Of a stretch of 64,000 nt of DNA, positions 59,791 through 64,000 are shown one piece after another. A program made the translations under genes and the position numbers. Source of the stretch: an uncultured Pseudomonadales bacterium (GTDB taxonomy: Bacteria; Pseudomonadota; Gammaproteobacteria; Pseudomonadales; Azotimanducaceae). The stretch covers positions 3,377,046 to 3,441,045 of the forward strand of contig OY282379.1 of NCBI GenBank assembly GCA_958295875.1, read 5' to 3'. Below the pieces are notes generated by a model that was not told where the DNA came from, did no database searches, and worked only from the letters and a program-made list of their open reading frames with translations. The stretch's first letter is position 1. The number at the start of each line of letters is the position of its first letter.

Positions 59791-60524
59791 TCCTCGTTCT
59801 GATCGCGGTGATCACGGGCGCTGCGTTCCTGCTTCTCGTCAATGCGCTTTGGGCCAAGGCGCAGCCAAGCAAGGGCTCGGTGCTGCTCACCAGCGCAGCC
59901 ATCGCGCTCATCGCCGGCCTAGGCTTGCTTGCCGCCACTGGACGGCTGCATTGGCTCGCCGCGTTGGGCGCGGCGATTTTTCCGTTCCTGCGGCGCGGGT
60001 TGGGACTGCTGCGTTGGGCGCCGTTTTTGCGTGGCTTTGGGCCAGCCGCCGGCGGCGCTCTCGGTGGGACGTTCGCCGGCCGCACGGCGCCCGATGCGTC
60101 GGAAGTGGCCACCGCGGAACTCAAGATGACGCTCGATCACGACTCTGGAGAAATGGATGGCGAAGCGTTGGCGGGCGCGTTCGCAGGGCGCCCGTTCTCC
60201 ACCCTCGCTGAAAGCGAGCTGCGGGCGCTGCGCGATGGCTTGCGTGAGCAGGACTCGGCGCGGCTGTTCGACAGCTACCTAGAGCGTCGGTTCGGCGAAG
60301 CCGTGGACGATGACGGGGCAACTGGCCCAAGGGCGCACGAAGCCGATGGGCCGATGACGCCATCCCAAGCGCGGGAGATACTGGGCTTGGAAGCGGGCGC
60401 CAGCGAGCAAGACGTGGTGGATGCCCACCGACGGCTCATCCAGAAGCTGCATCCAGACCGAGGCGGCACGAGTTTCCTCGCCGCGCAGCTGAACGAGGCA
60501 AAGCGCGTGCTGCTGGGGCGCTAA
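59787..60524 (+). CDS. Membrane-anchored DnaJ-domain protein
   Basis: The 245-residue protein has two N-terminal hydrophobic helices (ILVLIAVITGAAFLLLV; LLTSAAIALIAGLGLLAA) and a C-terminal J domain with the HPD tripeptide (LIQKLHPDRGG, LNEAKRVLLGR), so it can stimulate an Hsp70 at the membrane. The middle is acidic and not recognised. It is coupled to the VWA gene by an ATGA overlap. Its TAA stop coincides with the target bases of an IS5-type end. Confidence 0.82.
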   Translation: MILVLIAVITGAAFLLLVNALWAKAQPSKGSVLLTSAAIALIAGLGLLAATGRLHWLAALGAAIFPFLRRGLGLLRWAPFLRGFGPAAGGALGGTFAGRTAPDASEVATAELKMTLDHDSGEMDGEALAGAFAGRPFSTLAESELRALRDGLREQDSARLFDSYLERRFGEAVDDDGATGPRAHEADGPMTPSQAREILGLEAGASEQDVVDAHRRLIQKLHPDRGGTSFLAAQLNEAKRVLLGR

Positions 60525-60575
60525 GGAAGGTCTGAAACAAACGCTGGCGATGCTGCGGTTGGCGTGTTGACCATG
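60525..60575 (+). mobile_element. Solitary IS5-type end next to the J-domain gene stop
   Basis: The sequence after CTAA is GGAAGGTCTGAAACAA and the next 35 bases still resemble the IS5 remnant at 15989 (shared gcgtgtt block). No transposase follows. The bases to 60783 show a minus-strand open frame (HIARAIRRDAIHQPDKVTKE) that I do not recognise. Confidence 0.5.
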
Positions 60576-60783
60576 AGGCGTGCCAGTGCCCACACTCGGC
60601 TCTCGGCAACAGCCTGCACTGCTCTCGACTGGCGCGGACTCTAAAACGATCTCGTCTCTCGACCTCCCTCGCCATCTTGATTAGGAACTCGACGTCTTCC
60701 TTCGTCACCTTGTCTGGCTGATGGATCGCATCTCTTCGGATGGCGCGAGCAATGTGCAAGTATGGACGGAACGCCCCGAGCGC

Positions 60784-61179
60784 CTATGCAGACATGAAGC
60801 CGCCCGCTTCCTGCTCCAAGGCCACCAGTCGCTTGACCCAGTTGTTCATCAGCAGGAATTCAGCCTCCGCGATGCCGAACGCCGCGGCCACATCCTTCAG
60901 GAGGCACTCCTCCTCGATCTCAAAGGCACCGTCGACGTAGCTCAGCCGCAAGAGATTCAGCATGGCGATGGCGCGCGCCCGGCGCGTGGAGAACACGGCG
61001 TCGATGCCGTCCAACTCCAAGTAGCCGCTCTGGGTGGCCGGGTTCAGCGCCATCTCGCGCTTGAACTCGTCCAACATGAACTCCTCGTTGGGGTCGAGCA
61101 GCCCATCGGACACGACGACATTGTGGGCAAGCCCCAAGAGCGCCCGCCGTTGTGCCTCCGAAAGCGACGAAAGCCACAT
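60784..61179 (-). CDS. TerB-like tellurite-resistance family protein
   Basis: The 131-residue helical protein has the TerB-like pattern ALLGLAHNVVVSDGLLDPNEE, AIAMLNLLRLSYVDGAFEIEEECL. The acidic D-x-D/E turns bind metal in TerB. It is probably cytoplasmic. A small membrane ORF lies 18 bp upstream on the same strand and could be co-transcribed. A direct tellurite role is not implied. Confidence 0.72.
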   Translation of the reverse strand: MWLSSLSEAQRRALLGLAHNVVVSDGLLDPNEEFMLDEFKREMALNPATQSGYLELDGIDAVFSTRRARAIAMLNLLRLSYVDGAFEIEEECLLKDVAAAFGIAEAEFLLMNNWVKRLVALEQEAGGFMSA

Positions 61180-61197
61180 GGACTTGCCGCGGCGCGC

Positions 61198-61332
61198 TTA
61201 TCCGCCCGTGAACACCGCCGGCAGCGACACGACGAAGCTTGAAGCCATGAGCGCAATGGAGAGCCACCCCCACAGCACGAAAATCTTCATGGCCAAGGAT
61301 TGCTCGAGGAAGTCTTCAAGCAGGTGCCACAT
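61198..61332 (-). CDS. Possible small single-helix membrane protein
   Basis: The 44-residue frame starts MWHLLEDFLEQSLAMK and continues with one hydrophobic helix (FVLWGWLSIALMASSFVVSL). It lies directly upstream of the TerB-like gene. The ribosome-binding site is weak. Not recognised. Confidence 0.4.
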   Translation of the reverse strand: MWHLLEDFLEQSLAMKIFVLWGWLSIALMASSFVVSLPAVFTGG

Positions 61333-61408
61333 GACGCAGAGTTGCTCTTGCCGAAAGGAGGGAGAATAGCACGGGCTGGCGGCGCATCGGCATCGGGACC
61401 GGTTCTCA

Positions 61409-61626
61409 CTACATTTGGCACTGGGGCTGGGCAGCTTCAAGGGCGACAAGGCAGTCGCTAGGAGAGCGGTGGTCGATGGCGGAGTGCGGGCGGCGGTAGT
61501 TGTGGAAGAACTCGTGCTTGGGGAGTTCCTTGGAGACGGCCTCGACCGTGAGATAGCGGTCGACGAGGTTCCAGAACTCGATGCGTGCGGTGCGGTTGGC
61601 TTGCTCGGTGCAGCCGTTCCATTGCG
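61409..61626 (-). pseudogene. C-terminal fragment of an rve-type (IS3/IS481-like) transposase
   Basis: About 72 residues read PQWNGCTEQANRTARIEFWN, ELPKHEFFHNYRRPHSAIDH and DCLVALEAA, which match the end of integrase-core transposases. The upstream part does not continue the match, so the gene is truncated. Confidence 0.75.
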
Positions 61627-62720
61627 GTCTGCGCAGGGTTGGTCCGTCGCTCGCAGAGGCTCGTGCGGGGCACGGCGCCGGTCCCGATGGTGCGCGAGAG
61701 GATGCGCCCTCTGTTGACATGCTCAGCCGGCGCGTCGGTCGGCGGCCGCGGCTCGGTCGGGTGGACTTCAGCGCTAGGCCGCGCGGGGCTTCAAGTAACA
61801 TTGCCACCTCTTACCGGATTTAGGAGCTTCCCTCAACGATAGTCACCTAAAGGAGTGACAACACTGAAATGTGCCATCGAGTTCGATTGTGACTTCGGAG
61901 TCAGCCATTTCCAGCTTGTCATACAAGAGGGAAAAGTTGTGGGCTCTGCTCTCGCCGTGTAAACGCCACCCGCCGTCCGCGTGTCTTCCAAGAAGCACTT
62001 CGAACATCAATTCCAAAGCGCGACGTAGCAATAACTCAGTTTCCGCCCGTAGACGCCGTGCTTCCCCCAAACGCTGGCTCGGCGGAAAGGCCGCACCACA
62101 AGGCACCACCCAGCGCCGAAGTCGCTGGCGCGATTGCGCGGATGAAGGCGTACAATACTTGGTGTGACACGAAGTTCGCCTTCGAGTTCGTCGTGCTCGA
62201 CGCGAGCCGAAGCGGCGAGACGCAGCCCGAATTGCTACGAGATCGGCATCGAGACGAAGGAGTCCCGCCGAGGGGTTGAAGGTGAAGATCGAGCACCGAG
62301 TGCCGTTGTCGCCGGGACCATATGGCTGCATGAACAGCAGTCGTCTTGAAAGTCGTTGATCCTCCACAATCGTGGTTGATCGATTCCTGTTGGCCATGCG
62401 GCCGCGCCCGTTCCCGACGGCGAGCAACCCGACGAAAGGGCGGTTGCGCCTGTCTGGCCTTCGTTTCCCGCCTGCTAGCACATGTAGTGTACACTGCCAC
62501 TGGCGGACCGTGAGATCAACGGAGTGTGCGGGTGCGGGTGCAGTGGCGGGTGGCAGACATCAAGAGGTCCTTCGGGCGCTGCTTCGGCGAGATGTGCCCT
62601 AACTTGTCGCACCTCGAGCGGTGCGATTCGTCAGACTCTCTTTGGGCCAATGTCCGCAGAACCTTGACCAGCGAGTAGCGGCTGATGGGGTTGGAGCACA
62701 CACAAGACCAAGCCATTCAT
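61627..62720. other. Low-density region before the right-edge ATPase
   Basis: About 1.1 kb without a confident gene. A minus-strand frame (61843-62481) ends with plausible sequence (GGWRLHGESRAHNFSLLYDK), and another frame contains NFVSHQVLYAFIRAIAPATS. Neither is complete or recognised. The mix fits decayed island DNA. Confidence 0.5.
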
Positions 62721-64000
62721 ATGCTGCGCGTCCGAAACTTTGGGAAGCTGTCGCGGGCCGATATTCGCTTCGGCAACTTCACCGTTCTGGCCGGTCCCAA
62801 CAACACAGGCAAGAGCTTCGTTTCCAAGTTGCTATATTCGATCTTCAACGCGCTGAATGCCGATCTCGAACGGGAGCGGGTCTTCCGACTGATCTGGTCG
62901 CTCGGCATTGATGCGAAGCGCTTTGCGCGGGAACGGCGCTCCCCGCTTCCGCTGTGGTCGATCGTTTCGGAAATCGGGACAGTTGCCTTGTCGTACGCGA
63001 GAGCTGACAATCCGGACATCGATCAAGTGACTTCCAGCTTACTTGCACTCGCCGACAAGTGGAGGCGCGAGCTTTCGGAGCCCATGCCCGCGGCGGCCGC
63101 TATCGAGGACGACGACGATCGCAGACAACAGAGTGCGTTCGAACTTGCAAATCTCCGGCGAGCTGTAGATCACCTGTTAGAGGAATTGAAGCGTGCCGGA
63201 AACGATAGGGCGGCATTCATTGAGGACGAACTCAAATACCGTCTGATGCGAAACCTGTCAGGGAACTTCCAAGTACCGAATATCCGACATCTTAGGGGCG
63301 ATCCTAACGATAATCTGACAGTGAACGTCGATGATGTTCTCCACATTGATCTGGCGCAAAACACGCTCTCATTGAAATTGAACTCGGCCGCCTTGGGAGG
63401 GCTGTCGGACGCATCCAATGTCGTGTACTTGGAGTCGCCAATCTACTGGAAGATATTCGCGGCTCTCCGTGATTCCAGACGCTCCCTCATCTCTCGTCGT
63501 CGTGCCCGCAGAACAGCGCTGACGGGCGTACCCGACTATTTCCACGACCTCGCTGAAAGCCTGGGGTACGAGTACACCGAGGAAATGGCCTACCCGGAGA
63601 TTCACCGCCGGCTTATCGATATCGTCGGCGGTAGGGTTTCCGTATCGGAGTTTGGCGAGATGTCTTTTGAGGAGGCTGGGCGCAGCTATCCCTTGTCTAA
63701 CGCTGCGAACGGAGTCGCGAACATCGGCGTGCTCGCCATGCTCATTGAACGCAAAATCATCGATCACGGGACCATGCTGTTCATCGACGAGCCGGAGGCG
63801 CACCTCCACACTGCGTGGCAGGCTATTGTGGCCGAGGCGCTCTTTCGGTTGGCCAAAGAGGGCGTCACGGTAGTGATCGCGACGCACAGCGCTGACATTC
63901 TCAAATGGTTGGAGGTACATCTAAAGGAGTATCCGAACGATGCTCAGTTCGTCGCCCTCAACCGCTTCCCCGGACCTAGCAGCGAGGACGAGGATTTGGA
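62721..64000 (+). CDS. SMC/OLD-like AAA ATPase, partial at right edge
   Basis: At least 426 codons are open to the window end. It starts MLRVRNFGKLSRADIRFGNF, with Walker A GPNNTGKS at residues 28-35 in the reading FTVLAGPNNTGKSFVSK. Walker B is TMLFIDEPEAHLH and the switch is VVIATHSADILKWL. Such AAA_15-type ATPases are common in phage-defence and toxin-like systems, normally with a nuclease or other effector encoded next door, here beyond the edge. Base use is less GC-rich than in the core genes. The ATG at 62721 has no strong ribosome-binding site. A repair function is possible. Confidence 0.8.
   Translation, partial: MLRVRNFGKLSRADIRFGNFTVLAGPNNTGKSFVSKLLYSIFNALNADLERERVFRLIWSLGIDAKRFARERRSPLPLWSIVSEIGTVALSYARADNPDIDQVTSSLLALADKWRRELSEPMPAAAAIEDDDDRRQQSAFELANLRRAVDHLLEELKRAGNDRAAFIEDELKYRLMRNLSGNFQVPNIRHLRGDPNDNLTVNVDDVLHIDLAQNTLSLKLNSAALGGLSDASNVVYLESPIYWKIFAALRDSRRSLISRRRARRTALTGVPDYFHDLAESLGYEYTEEMAYPEIHRRLIDIVGGRVSVSEFGEMSFEEAGRSYPLSNAANGVANIGVLAMLIERKIIDHGTMLFIDEPEAHLHTAWQAIVAEALFRLAKEGVTVVIATHSADILKWLEVHLKEYPNDAQFVALNRFPGPSSEDEDL

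Overview
The window looks like a GC-rich chromosome segment from a gammaproteobacterium that I cannot place further. The main reason is gene order. From 28.5 to 53.4 kb the order tusDCB-tusE, cysG, serS, crcB, rarA, lolA, ftsK, a PA4642-type gene, trxB, aat, bpt, infA, clpA, clpS, cspD, icd, mnmA, purB, aceA follows the arrangement known from Pseudomonas. The protein sequences are divergent, so this is a relative at class level, not a pseudomonad. No tRNA or rRNA gene was seen. The Part 1 entries rest on reading translations, motifs and spacing; nothing was searched against databases.

Left part (1-28.4 kb), accessory. Two giant minus-strand secreted or surface proteins built of Calx-beta-like repeats (<1-7239 and 17200-27036) begin with nearly the same signal peptide. 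Between them lie a putative restriction-modification pair (a zinc-ribbon DNA methyltransferase convergent with a PD-(D/E)xK endonuclease candidate) and a three-gene minus-strand set (phytanoyl-CoA dioxygenase family, amidohydrolase, MalT/LuxR-type regulator). The second giant gene, an IS5-type remnant and the frameshifted C-terminus of a tyrosine recombinase lie between two 34-bp direct repeats (15951-15984 and 27223-27256). The right repeat is the last codons and stop of an inositol-phosphate synthase gene. This is the layout expected of an old integrative element that entered at the 3' end of that gene.

Central part (28.4-53.4 kb), core. It covers sulfur relay to tRNA (TusBCDE, MnmA), siroheme synthesis, seryl-tRNA charging, the N-degron pathway (Aat, Bpt, ClpS, ClpA side by side), FtsK, LolA, RarA, thioredoxin reductase, isocitrate dehydrogenase beside isocitrate lyase (the TCA/glyoxylate branch point), and molybdopterin synthase parts (MoaC, MoaD, MoaE). 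Departures from the conserved order are informative. A two-gene ATPase plus TOPRIM-like cassette sits between clpS and cspD. An SDR gene lies between cspD and icd, and moaCDE between icd and mnmA. hflD is missing between mnmA and purB. PurB is fused in frame to a GNAT acetyltransferase domain.

Right part (53.4-64 kb), mixed. It carries thrH, cysB, a secreted DUF3604 protein, a decayed RelE/HigB-like toxin region, a cytosolic 5'-nucleotidase, a DUF465 protein, a VWA plus membrane J-domain pair and a TerB-like gene with a small membrane ORF. It then runs into insertion-sequence debris and a low-density stretch. An SMC/OLD-like AAA ATPase gene runs off the right edge and looks like the first gene of another island.
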